Assembly: GCA_964617105.1 (NCBI GenBank)
Contig: CAZTWC010000101.1
Span: forward strand, 1-11,895
Length of the DNA: 11,895 bases
Reading direction: 5' to 3'
Origin: CAZTWC01 sp964617105 [NCBI: uncultured Myxococcia bacterium]
GTDB taxonomy: Bacteria > CAZTWC01
In this document: piece by piece, positions 1-5,908 of the stretch
Position numbering within the stretch: the first letter of the stretch is position 1
How the letters are laid out: each line of letters begins with the position of its first letter
Position numbers and translations under genes: made by a program
The notes under the pieces: generated by a model
What the model saw: the letters and a program-made list of their open reading frames with translations, nothing else
The model's database searches: none
What the model was told of the DNA's origin: nothing

Positions 1-2
1 TT

Positions 3-257
3 GATGCGGACTTGAATAAGCAACTGTTGGAGTTTTATGGAAATATTCTAAAATATATAGAAGGCTCTCTTAAATTAGGAATAACTATGGGGGTGATCAG
101 GGAATGTCATACTGAAATAATCTCTTGTTGTATTTTGGGAACTATCAAAGAGGTTTTATACCATTACATTATGACTGGAAAGACCATTGAGCCGGCCAAG
201 CTGGCTGGTGAGATATTAGATTATAATTTGAAGGGATTGTTCATGCCCGGGGTTTAA
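3..257 (+). CDS. TetR/AcrR-type transcriptional regulator, C-terminal fragment
   Basis: The reading frame is open from the window edge (first full codon at base 3) to a TAA at 255-257, so this is the 3' end of a longer gene; the TTG at base 12 is an internal leucine codon. About 84 residues are visible. They are helical, with the pattern FYGNILKYIEGSLKLGIT, then ECHTEIISCCILGTIKEVLYHYI, then a terminal helix ending GLFMPGV. This looks like the ligand-binding and dimerisation half of a TetR-family repressor, in which a helix after a 'xxG' turn is followed by a helix carrying the GTIKEV-like segment. The DNA-binding helix-turn-helix would lie upstream of the window and cannot be checked. The target genes are unknown. 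The stop overlaps the stop of the convergent cupin gene by the four bases TTAA. Confidence 0.65.
   Translation, partial: DADLNKQLLEFYGNILKYIEGSLKLGITMGVIRECHTEIISCCILGTIKEVLYHYIMTGKTIEPAKLAGEILDYNLKGLFMPGV
254..257. other. Shared palindromic stop codons of convergent genes
   Basis: The self-complementary TTAA supplies TAA at 255-257 on the plus strand (TetR gene) and TAA at 256-254 on the minus strand (cupin gene). The two convergent reading frames therefore overlap by four bases with no intergenic space, and no terminator can lie between them without sitting in coding sequence. Confidence 0.85.
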
Positions 258-613
258 ATACGGCCGAAGTCGTCCTCAAAGCGTTCGATATCGTCTTCCC
301 CAAAATAGTCGCCGGTTTGGATCTCGATGAAAACCACATCCTGCTGGCCGATATTTTCTACTCGATGGATGGAGTTCTGGGCAATATTCAGTGATTGGTC
401 GGCAGACACTTCCAATTGGCGTTGGCCCAGGGTTACCAGGGCGTTGCCGTTCAGGAAAAACCAGTGCTCAGAACGTTTTTGGTGGCGTTGTAAACTTAGA
501 CGTTTTCCTGGATAGACCACAATTCTTTTTATTTTGTGATCCTCGCGGTCAGATAGCACCACGAAATATCCCCAGGGACGATGATCGGTGTTGCAAGTCT
601 GGTTGTTGACCAT
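254..613 (-). CDS. Stand-alone mannose-6-phosphate isomerase type II-like cupin
   Basis: This 119-residue protein matches the C-terminal cupin of type II phosphomannose isomerase / mannose-1-phosphate guanylyltransferase (ManC/AlgA) enzymes. That domain normally interconverts fructose-6-phosphate and mannose-6-phosphate on the way to GDP-mannose. Visible hallmarks are PWGY near residue 13, KRIVVYPGKRLSLQ at 29-42, RSEHW at 47-51, IHRVEN at 82-87 and GDYFGEDDIERFEDDFGR at 101-118. The expected metal ligands of the family are present: Q42, H44, E49 and H83. There is no nucleotidyltransferase domain, so it is either a free-standing isomerase or a sugar-binding cupin of related function. The ATG at 611-613 has only a weak, distant GGAC-type ribosome-binding site. 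Its stop shares TTAA (254-257) with the TetR gene. It probably forms its own transcription unit, since a terminator ends the upstream gene. Confidence 0.85.
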   Translation of the reverse strand: MVNNQTCNTDHRPWGYFVVLSDREDHKIKRIVVYPGKRLSLQRHQKRSEHWFFLNGNALVTLGQRQLEVSADQSLNIAQNSIHRVENIGQQDVVFIEIQTGDYFGEDDIERFEDDFGRI

Positions 614-650
614 TAGAGCAGGGGTCCTTAAGTCATTTTTGGGTAGTCAA

Positions 651-670
651 CCCGGCATTAAAATGCCGGG
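651..670 (+). other. Strong GC-rich hairpin between the cupin gene and its upstream terminator
   Basis: CCCGGCAT at 651-658 pairs with ATGCCGGG at 663-670 around a TAAA loop; an extra T-A pair can close it further. On the plus strand it is followed by AATTCTTTTC, a weak T-rich run, so it could end plus-strand transcripts reading through the TetR gene and antisense to the cupin gene. Read on the minus strand it would sit in the 5' leader of the cupin mRNA, with no T-tract after it, and would then be a leader hairpin and not a terminator. Which role applies cannot be decided from sequence. Confidence 0.5.
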
Positions 671-725
671 AATTCTTTTCGTCCTTAAAATGGTGAGTTT
701 ACAAAATATGTTAGCACTGACAGAA

Positions 726-754
726 AATTTTGGCAATAGATGAAACTCTGTCAA
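726..754 (-). promoter_or_regulatory. Candidate sigma-70 promoter for the cupin gene
   Basis: On the minus strand a perfect TTGACA (754-749) is followed after 17 bases by AAAATT (731-726), a poor -10 match. Transcription would start near 719 and give a leader of about 105 bases that contains the hairpin at 651-670. The position fits a separate unit, because the upstream gene's terminator (792-825) lies just beyond it. The weak -10 keeps confidence low. Confidence 0.3.
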
Positions 755-791
755 TTGCTTATTAGGGTTAATTCCCGGATGGACCAGGAAC

Positions 792-825
792 AAAAAAAAG
801 CCGGGAATTATAATTATTCCCGGCC
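792..825 (-). terminator. Rho-independent terminator of the 88-residue secreted protein gene
   Basis: On the minus strand GCCGGGAAT (824-816) pairs with ATTCCCGGC (808-800) around a seven-base AT loop, and a run of eight T residues follows directly (799-792). It lies about 40 bases after the stop codon of the minus-strand gene at 863-1129. The plus strand has no matching T-tract, so it acts in one direction only. Confidence 0.9.
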
Positions 826-862
826 TTAAAAAACAATTTCTATTGAAATTGTTGAGAGGGGC

Positions 863-1129
863 TTATTTTTTGATTACTTCCCGGACAGTTTCCCTAATAG
901 AGTTAATCAGGCCTTTAAACTCTTTTTCGCCAAGTCCTTTATAAGCGGTGATGCCGTTGTTGGCCAGGATAACATCCTCTTCTATATCCAGGTTGATTTC
1001 ACCAATGGTTTCGAAAAATTTGGTCTCACTGTCTTTTACGCTGGCGTTGGCGTCAGTGCTGTAAAAGGTTATGGAAAAGGTGAGAACCATGGCGATCATA
1101 ATGGCGATTATGGCGTTTAACTTTTTCAT
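863..1129 (-). CDS. Small secreted protein of unknown function
   Basis: This 88-residue protein starts MKK followed by a hydrophobic stretch (about residues 5-23) and a small-residue site, ANA before S30, which is a typical Sec signal peptide with signal-peptidase I cleavage. The mature part of about 59 residues is charged and probably helical, with an acidic middle (LDIEEDVIL) and a basic C-terminus (RETVREVIKK). It has no cysteines and no motif I recognise. The ATG at 1129-1127 is preceded by GGAGT seven bases upstream, a good ribosome-binding site. The gene stands alone, with a candidate sigma-54 promoter upstream and a strong intrinsic terminator downstream. This suggests a conditionally expressed periplasmic or exported protein. 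I cannot assign a function. Confidence 0.75.
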   Translation of the reverse strand: MKKLNAIIAIMIAMVLTFSITFYSTDANASVKDSETKFFETIGEINLDIEEDVILANNGITAYKGLGEKEFKGLINSIRETVREVIKK

Positions 1130-1158
1130 TTCTTTACTCCTTATATATTATTTTTTGT

Positions 1159-1243
1159 TATTATCAGTTAACGACAATTTATATTTGCACAGACTGTGCC
1201 AAGTTGAACAAAAAGATAAATAAAACTCAACTAGCTGATAATA
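1159..1243. repeat. 9-bp inverted repeat flanking the candidate sigma-54 promoter
   Basis: TATTATCAG at 1159-1167 and its exact reverse complement CTGATAATA at 1235-1243 sit either side of the -24/-12 element. The distal copy would lie about 60-70 bases upstream of the predicted start, where sigma-54 activators sometimes bind. Both arms are AT-rich and short, so chance is possible. Confidence 0.25.
1185..1202 (-). promoter_or_regulatory. Candidate sigma-54 (-24/-12) promoter, overlapping a 13-bp palindrome
   Basis: Read on the minus strand from 1202 the sequence is TTGGCACAGTCTGTGCAA. Against the sigma-54 consensus TGGCACG-N4-TTGCA it keeps the GG of the -24 box, the GC of the -12 box and the exact 10-base spacing between them; the mismatches are A for the last G of the -24 box and G for the first T of the -12 box. 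The predicted start near 1175 leaves a leader of about 46 bases before the ATG at 1129. The same bases hold a perfect 6+1+6 palindrome, GCACAG-A-CTGTGC (1187-1199), so a dimeric repressor site is an alternative reading. Confidence 0.5.
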
Positions 1244-1506
1244 TGGGGAAATTTAGCGATATGGTGTTCGGTTAGTTTGAGTGATATGTGTAGTCATAAA
1301 AATACGCAATAACTCGTACCAATAAGCAATAAAAATGACGCACTGGGTCGAATTGTTGTAACATGGTGATAAATAAAGAAAAATAGTGGTGATGCCGTTG
1401 GGATACACAACGGTGACCGGTGTAGCATGAAGACTACACGCAAATTTGGTCTAAAAAATATTTTGGTTAGTGTACTGTATAGCAAGAATTGATAATTTTT
1501 TATAAG
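1203..1506. other. Non-coding gap with a small structured patch
   Basis: No convincing gene is present in the divergent gap between the secreted-protein gene (start 1129) and the glycosyltransferase gene (start 1571). A 63-codon minus-strand frame at 1294-1485 has no ribosome-binding site or recognisable composition. The patch 1395-1451 can fold: CCGTTG (1395-1400) with CAACGG (1408-1413), then GTGTAG (1420-1425) with CTACAC (1434-1439), with GACC (1415-1418) able to pair with GGTC (1448-1451) around the second stem. GCAATAA occurs twice, at 1306 and 1326. Promoter elements at both ends are listed separately. Confidence 0.4.
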
Positions 1507-1534
1507 TTGAAATCAAAATAGTTTCAGGTAATAT
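1507..1534 (+). promoter_or_regulatory. Sigma-70 promoter for the glycosyltransferase-aminomutase operon
   Basis: TTGAAA (1507-1512), a 16-base spacer and TAATAT (1529-1534) form a good sigma-70 promoter. The start would be near 1541, giving a leader of about 30 bases before the ATG at 1571. An inverted repeat, ATGAC-N6-GTCAT (1533-1548), covers the end of the -10 box and the predicted start, so it could be an operator. Confidence 0.55.
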
Positions 1535-1570
1535 GACAACCAAGTCATACATTAGGAGTATTTTATCAAC

Positions 1571-3208
1571 ATGCGTAAAATATTTTATCTGCTAGCTGCG
1601 GTTTTAGTCGCCCTGGCGGCCTATTTTTTTGTTGCTGACCTTTGGGCTTTCTTTAAGGTCACTGCCCACCACTTCACCTTTCCCTACGACCTGGAACAAG
1701 AGGAGGGATACAACCTAATCCACGCCGTTTTCTTGAAAGAGGGGGTTCCAATTTACTCCCCTCTGGATCAATACCCCTATCTTTTTACCAACGATTATCC
1801 TCCAGTCTATTTTATCCTCCTGGCCCTTTTGTTGCCCTTTTTCGGTCATACACTTTTGCCGGCCAGACTGCTTTCCTTTATACCGGTTCTGGGCTGTGCT
1901 CTGTTGGTCTACTTTTTTATCAGACAGTTGTCAGAAAAGCAGGAGAACTCAGGTCAAGGAGTTATTGCGGAATTGTCCAGACAGGTTATTCCCCTGGGAG
2001 CGGCGATTGTTTTTTTAACCAATGACCTGATAGTCTATTGGTGCAGTTTGGCCCGAACCGACTTTCTCTCTATCTTTTTTTCTTTGCTGGGCCTATATTT
2101 CATCCGCAATTATCCCCGCGGTTTCTATTGGGCCATTCTCTTTTTTCTGCTTTCCGGATTTACCAAACAGTTGACGGTTGCCGCGATTTTTGCATCCTTT
2201 ATTTGGCTGCCTCATCCGGCCCGCTGGCGATTTTTAGCCATATTATCCGGCCTTACGGCTGCGGTTTTGCTGATCTTGTTTGTGGTCACTGGCGGCCAAT
2301 TTTTTCATCATCTCTTTTTTTACAACATGATTGTAGGTGCACCGGAAATCAGGTATCTGGTCTTTTTTCTGGCTACTAATGTGTTTCTTTTACCAATATT
2401 ACTGGCCGGGATAAAAGATAGAAATTATTCGCTCTTTACTATCTATTTTTTTATTGTGTTCACCCTGAAGACGCTCCAGTTGTTCAAAGGGGGAGCTCAT
2501 AGCAACTACTATATTGAGGTGTTTTTAGTTATGGTTATCCTGGTGGGCGGCGGCGCCTGCCGCTTGAAGGCGGCGCTGGTCAATGGTAAAGATGGCGGCT
2601 CACTATTTATCCCCCGGTTCAAGGCCCTGGGAGCACTAATTCTTTTGCTTCTCTATTTAATCCTCAATACCTCTATATATTACATGGAAACTATGGATAC
2701 CCATAAACGCAAGATTGGAGACTACCTCCTCTCTTTGACCAAAAGGTACAATGTGCTCAATGAGTTTGGCACTTTTAATGTATTAGCTGGAAAGGAGCCG
2801 CGGCCAGAGGGATTTGGCCTGAAGGAGTTGTACCATGCCGGATATTTAAGCCCGGATGATCTTTACAACTTTTGTGTGAAAAACGACTTTCGCTATCTGA
2901 TTTTTTACGAGGACTATAAAGATTTACCAGGGTTTGACCAGTGTGTAAAGGAGCGTTACTCCTTGAGTGAGCAGTTGCCTCGCTACAACCCTGTTGGGAT
3001 TAATATGCTTATGTACGATAAAAAGAGTGATATTGCCATGCACAATATTTTACCTCTGGCTGGTATTGCCTATCGATTTATCTCCTTTAGCCAAAGCATT
3101 GTAGACTGGTTGGAAACTCTTCTGCCCCAGCGGTTGAAGTCCGGCTTTAAAGAGGATTCTTTTGATAGAGAATGGCAGATTTACCAACGTAACGATTTTG
3201 GCGAATAA
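1571..3208 (+). CDS. Polytopic membrane glycosyltransferase-like protein (family 39 / GT-C type)
   Basis: This 545-residue integral membrane protein has about ten hydrophobic segments between residues 3 and 372, followed by a soluble tail of roughly 170 residues. The first extracytoplasmic loop has FPYDLEQEEG (37-46), then IYSPLDQYPY and DYPPVYF (75-81). Acidic DxE-type residues here (D40, E42) are what family-39/ArnT-like GT-C enzymes use for catalysis. Further family-like pieces are LARTDFLS (160-167), SGFTKQLT (195-202) and GGAHSNYYIEVF (307-318). Such enzymes move a sugar from a polyprenyl-phosphate carrier to a protein, lipid or glycan on the outer face of the inner membrane; donor and acceptor here are unknown. 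The ATG at 1571 follows AGGAG (1554-1558) by 12 bases, a slightly long spacing. It is the first gene of an operon, with the lysine aminomutase start about 20 bases after its stop. Confidence 0.75.
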   Translation: MRKIFYLLAAVLVALAAYFFVADLWAFFKVTAHHFTFPYDLEQEEGYNLIHAVFLKEGVPIYSPLDQYPYLFTNDYPPVYFILLALLLPFFGHTLLPARLLSFIPVLGCALLVYFFIRQLSEKQENSGQGVIAELSRQVIPLGAAIVFLTNDLIVYWCSLARTDFLSIFFSLLGLYFIRNYPRGFYWAILFFLLSGFTKQLTVAAIFASFIWLPHPARWRFLAILSGLTAAVLLILFVVTGGQFFHHLFFYNMIVGAPEIRYLVFFLATNVFLLPILLAGIKDRNYSLFTIYFFIVFTLKTLQLFKGGAHSNYYIEVFLVMVILVGGGACRLKAALVNGKDGGSLFIPRFKALGALILLLLYLILNTSIYYMETMDTHKRKIGDYLLSLTKRYNVLNEFGTFNVLAGKEPRPEGFGLKELYHAGYLSPDDLYNFCVKNDFRYLIFYEDYKDLPGFDQCVKERYSLSEQLPRYNPVGINMLMYDKKSDIAMHNILPLAGIAYRFISFSQSIVDWLETLLPQRLKSGFKEDSFDREWQIYQRNDFGE

Positions 3209-3227
3209 AAGGAAAACTGATATCAAA

Positions 3228-4487
3228 ATGCCTACCGCGGCCCCAAAAAACCTATTTAAGGACCAAAAGTCATGGAATAGTTGGCAATGGCAGATGGCCA
3301 ATGCCATAACCGATAGTGAACAGTTGCAGTCGGTGATTCCTCTTTCCCGTCAGGAAAAGATCTCCATTGACGCCAGTTTACGCCATTTCCGCATGGCCAT
3401 AACCCCCTACTATGCCAGCCTTATTGATCCGGCTGATCCTTTTTGCCCTATCCGGCTGCAGGCAGTGCCCCAGTCGGCTGAAGGGGTGGTTGCTCCTGGT
3501 GAATATGAAGATCCACTGCAAGAAGATCAGTATATGCCGGTACCGGGATTGGTGCATCGCTATCCGGACCGGGCGCTTTTTTTGGTGACTCAGGTGTGTT
3601 TTATCTATTGCCGGCATTGCACCCGCCGAAGGAGGGTAGGGGAAAAAGATTCAAATAGTTCTCAAACCTCCTTTCAAAAGGCGGTGGGCTATATCAAGGC
3701 CAACCCTGTTATACGAGATGTGTTGGTTTCTGGTGGCGATCCTCTGGTGCTTTCTGATGAAAAACTGGAGACAATTCTTTCTGGCCTGAGAGAGATAGAG
3801 CATGTGGAAATAATCCGGATTGGCACCCGCGCTCCGGTGGTGATGCCCATGCGGATAACCACCAAACTGGCTAAAATGATACAAAAATATCATCCTGTCT
3901 ATCTAAACACTCACTTTAATCATCCCCGGGAGATCACTGCCCTGGCCGGAGAAGCCTGCGCAAAATTGGCCAACCACGGTATCCCTCTGGGTAACCAGGC
4001 GGTATTACTTCGATACGTAAACGACTGTTCTCATGTGATGAAGAAGTTGTCTCAGGAACTGTTACGTATCCGGGTGCGGCCCTATTATATTTCTCAGTGT
4101 GATCCGGTTCAGGGTCTTTCCCATTTTCGTACTCCAGTGTCCAGGGGGATAGAGATCATCGAGGCTCTGCTGGGGCATACGTCCGGCATGGCGGTTCCCA
4201 CTTTTGTGGTGGATCTGCCCGGGGGTTGCGGTAAGGTTCCGATAATGCCCAACTATACTGTTTCCCAATCACCTGGGCAAGTAGTATTTCGAAACTTCGA
4301 AGGCTGTTTCTCCCGGTACACCGAAAATATTAACCCCGATTCCGGGTGCGGCCGCCACTCAGCCTGCCAGGATCCCCGCTACCGTATCCAAGTTGGGCCA
4401 TCATCAATGTTGGATACAGGCGGTCCGGTAAACATAATCCCAGACATAGAAAGAATAAAGTGGGTCAATAAAAAGCCCAACGATTAA
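3228..4487 (+). CDS. kamA: Lysine 2,3-aminomutase (radical SAM, PLP)
   Basis: This enzyme interconverts L-lysine and L-beta-lysine using S-adenosylmethionine, a 4Fe-4S cluster and pyridoxal phosphate. From the ATG at 3228 it is 419 residues, close to the clostridial enzyme (416), and key residues fall one position short of that numbering. The cluster cysteines are C124, C128 and C131 (CFIYCRHC). The acidic residues that hold the lysine amine are D292 (SQCD) and D329 (FVVDLPGG), and the PLP lysine is K336 in PGGCGK. Keeping both aspartates argues against glutamate 2,3-aminomutase. The C-terminal extension argues against the shorter EpmB. The C-terminal zinc motif is altered: C267 and C374 are present, but the CxCxxC spacing reads C374-x2-H377-x2-C380. 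An upstream in-frame ATG at 3162 would overlap the previous gene by 47 bases and add 22 unlike residues, so I prefer 3228. Beta-lysine serves as osmolyte precursor, EF-P modifier or lysine-fermentation intermediate; no partner gene is in view. Confidence 0.9.
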   Translation: MPTAAPKNLFKDQKSWNSWQWQMANAITDSEQLQSVIPLSRQEKISIDASLRHFRMAITPYYASLIDPADPFCPIRLQAVPQSAEGVVAPGEYEDPLQEDQYMPVPGLVHRYPDRALFLVTQVCFIYCRHCTRRRRVGEKDSNSSQTSFQKAVGYIKANPVIRDVLVSGGDPLVLSDEKLETILSGLREIEHVEIIRIGTRAPVVMPMRITTKLAKMIQKYHPVYLNTHFNHPREITALAGEACAKLANHGIPLGNQAVLLRYVNDCSHVMKKLSQELLRIRVRPYYISQCDPVQGLSHFRTPVSRGIEIIEALLGHTSGMAVPTFVVDLPGGCGKVPIMPNYTVSQSPGQVVFRNFEGCFSRYTENINPDSGCGRHSACQDPRYRIQVGPSSMLDTGGPVNIIPDIERIKWVNKKPND

Positions 4488-4517
4488 CCTGGTTAATTCG
4501 CACTCTGTAACGTCCTA

Positions 4518-4559
4518 AATGGATCACCTTTGGCGTCAGTTAGCCAAGATGCATCCATT
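4518..4559. repeat. Imperfect palindrome (hairpin 1) in the convergent gap
   Basis: AATGGAT (4518-4524) pairs with ATCCATT (4553-4559), and TTGGC (4530-4534) pairs with GCCAA (4543-4547), leaving a symmetric five-base internal bubble and an eight-base loop. It lies 30 bases after the kamA stop. No T-tract follows on either strand, so it is not a standard intrinsic terminator, though it could slow or end converging transcription or stabilise 3' ends. Confidence 0.6.
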
Positions 4560-4571
4560 ACATTATAAATC

Positions 4572-4635
4572 GTAAGAATTCGGATGCGCTCGAATAACTG
4601 CAACAACGTTAGTCGAGATTCAGCCGAATTCTTAC
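4572..4635. repeat. Long imperfect palindrome (hairpin 2) containing the radical SAM gene stop
   Basis: A perfect 12-bp outer stem, GTAAGAATTCGG (4572-4583) with CCGAATTCTTAC (4624-4635), encloses a short internal bubble. An inner 10-bp stem with one mismatch follows, CTCGAATAAC (4589-4598) with GTTAGTCGAG (4608-4617), around a nine-base loop. The right arm contains the TAA stop of the minus-strand radical SAM gene (4634-4632). Such two-part palindromes are typical of REP/MITE-like dispersed repeats; whether this one recurs elsewhere cannot be seen from this window. No target-site duplication is evident. Confidence 0.7.
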
Positions 4636-5741
4636 TTGGTGGTGAGGTAATACCAGATAGTCCGGAAAGGATGCGCAAACATAGAGGGGTAGGCTTCGCA
4701 GTCCACCCAACAGGGTAGGCAGTCTTCGTTTTGGTCGCAGTTTTTAATTATACTACGCACTTTGCCTGCCATTTCAGATTCAAGAATTTCGGGAATGCTA
4801 TAGTTGTAATCCTTTACGTTGCCCATAAAGATTTGGGAGCGGTCGCAACTTTTAACATTGCCGTCTGCCTGGATAGTTAAAGAGGCAAAACTAGAGGTGC
4901 AGGGGATAACCATCTTTTTTTTGTCCAGTCGCAAAAAACGCAGGTAGAGTTTTAGATAGATACGCATAAACAGGGTGTTGGCGCCTTTGATTTTGGCTCC
5001 CTGATAGATTTGTTTTACCTTCTGTACGGTTTTTTCCAGGTTTTTCTGGCAGGCTACAATCATTTCATCCTGTTTATCGGTGTTGCCGTAAAAATCTGAT
5101 TCAACTCCGTAGCAGAGGGTGGAGGAGCCGTGCCCAATATGTTCCCTGAACTCAGAAACTGTGTCAATATTGTAGTTGGTGATAATAGTCTGCACTGCGG
5201 TGTAGAAATTTTTGTGCTTTTTTTCCAACTTCTGCAGCCGCTGAAAAGTTTCCATGGACTGATCATAGCAGTCAAAACCGCGGGATAGTTTTTGTTCCTC
5301 TCTGAAACCATCGATACTGACGGTTACGTGAAATTCCACTCCGGGCCGCAATTTTTCAATGCACTGTTCGATTATTTTTTCCACCCGGTCTGATTTAAGG
5401 CCGTTGGTGGGGATATTTATCATGGACAGGTGGGGACATTGCCGGCACAAATATTCCACGTATTGAGGCAACTCTTTCAACAGGGTAGGTTCACCACCGC
5501 AAAGGCTTATCCAGAAAATATTGTGGCGGATACTATCGATAACTTTTTTGAACTCCGCCAAACTTAACTCCTGGCTGTGATCCTTGATTTGCCATATATT
5601 ACATATAGTACATTTTGAATTGCATCGGTAGGTGAGATCGAAGTTGTACTTAAAGGGGATCAGTTTCGGCCAGCCAAAATGGCGAAAAAAAAAGGTCAAA
5701 ATTGACCGGTATAAAAGATAAAAGTAGGATCTTAAACGCAT
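4632..5741 (-). CDS. Radical SAM protein with SPASM-type C-terminus
   Basis: This 369-residue enzyme belongs to the large radical SAM group that contains MoaA, PqqE and peptide-modifying maturases. The cluster motif is C40-x3-C44-x2-C47 (YRCNSKCTIC) and the SAM-binding GGEP is at 82-85. SIDGF (142-146) is a further core-barrel segment. The C-terminus carries a SPASM-like set of cysteines (C281, C299, C335, C341, C344, C348), which would bind extra iron-sulfur clusters. The first 22 residues are hydrophobic and aromatic with basic residues, probably an amphipathic membrane-associating helix. No obvious small peptide substrate lies beside it, so the substrate is unknown. The start ATG (5741-5739) has no Shine-Dalgarno sequence, and an in-frame stop four codons upstream blocks extension. 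The stop lies in the arm of palindrome 2. The gene converges with kamA and diverges from the 925-residue gene. Confidence 0.85.
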   Translation of the reverse strand: MRLRSYFYLLYRSILTFFFRHFGWPKLIPFKYNFDLTYRCNSKCTICNIWQIKDHSQELSLAEFKKVIDSIRHNIFWISLCGGEPTLLKELPQYVEYLCRQCPHLSMINIPTNGLKSDRVEKIIEQCIEKLRPGVEFHVTVSIDGFREEQKLSRGFDCYDQSMETFQRLQKLEKKHKNFYTAVQTIITNYNIDTVSEFREHIGHGSSTLCYGVESDFYGNTDKQDEMIVACQKNLEKTVQKVKQIYQGAKIKGANTLFMRIYLKLYLRFLRLDKKKMVIPCTSSFASLTIQADGNVKSCDRSQIFMGNVKDYNYSIPEILESEMAGKVRSIIKNCDQNEDCLPCWVDCEAYPSMFAHPFRTIWYYLTTK

Positions 5742-5747
5742 GGTAGA

Positions 5748-5776
5748 AAATTAGCATATACAAATTTAGATGTCAA
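5748..5776 (-). promoter_or_regulatory. Candidate promoter for the radical SAM gene, giving a nearly leaderless mRNA
   Basis: On the minus strand a perfect TTGACA (5776-5771) is followed after 17 bases by TAATTT (5753-5748); a 15-base spacer would give GCTAAT (5755-5750). Either predicts a start within a few bases of the ATG at 5741. Together with the missing ribosome-binding site, this suggests a leaderless or near-leaderless transcript. Confidence 0.4.
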
Positions 5777-5841
5777 ATAGAGGATTTTGTTGAGCATAAA
5801 TATTAGCAACAGGTCACAATGTTACTCAGGAAAAATAACAC

Positions 5842-5870
5842 TTGAAACAATGATAGGTTTATTTTATGAT
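5842..5870 (+). promoter_or_regulatory. Sigma-70 promoter of the four-gene operon ending in mutS
   Basis: TTGAAA (5842-5847), exactly 17 bases, then TATGAT (5865-5870): five of six matches in each box at the ideal spacing. Transcription would start near 5877, about 32 bases before the TTG start codon at 5909, leaving room for the GGGAGGAA ribosome-binding site. No equally good promoter is visible further down the operon. Confidence 0.7.
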
Positions 5871-5898
5871 AATATTCTAAAACAGGTACTGTTAATTC

Positions 5899-5906
5899 GG
5901 GAGGAA
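5899..5906 (+). promoter_or_regulatory. Ribosome-binding site that fixes a TTG start
   Basis: GGGAGGAA ends two bases before the TTG at 5909; measured from GGAGG the spacing is four bases, short but usable. The next in-frame ATG is at about residue 70 and would remove the membrane anchor and the start of the first domain, so the TTG start is preferred. Confidence 0.75.
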
Positions 5907-5908
5907 CT

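Noticed and set aside
1294-1485. 63-codon minus-strand open frame in the large gap
   Set aside because: It has no ribosome-binding site, no signal or domain, and an odd composition. It overlaps the foldable patch, and plain chance explains it.
3162-3227. Upstream ATG for the lysine aminomutase gene
   Set aside because: It would overlap the glycosyltransferase gene by 47 bases. The extra 22 residues do not look like the family, and the ATG at 3228 gives the expected length and residue numbering.
4572-4635. Integron attC site
   Set aside because: The palindrome has AAC/GTT in its inner stem, but the outer ends are GTAAG/CTTAC and not the RYYYAAC/GTTRRRY boxes. No integrase or cassette-like gene is nearby.
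4493-4678. 61-codon minus-strand frame across the palindromes
   Set aside because: It overlaps the end of the radical SAM gene in another frame, runs through both hairpins and has no start signals. No RiPP-like precursor features such as a leader plus Cys/Gly core are present.
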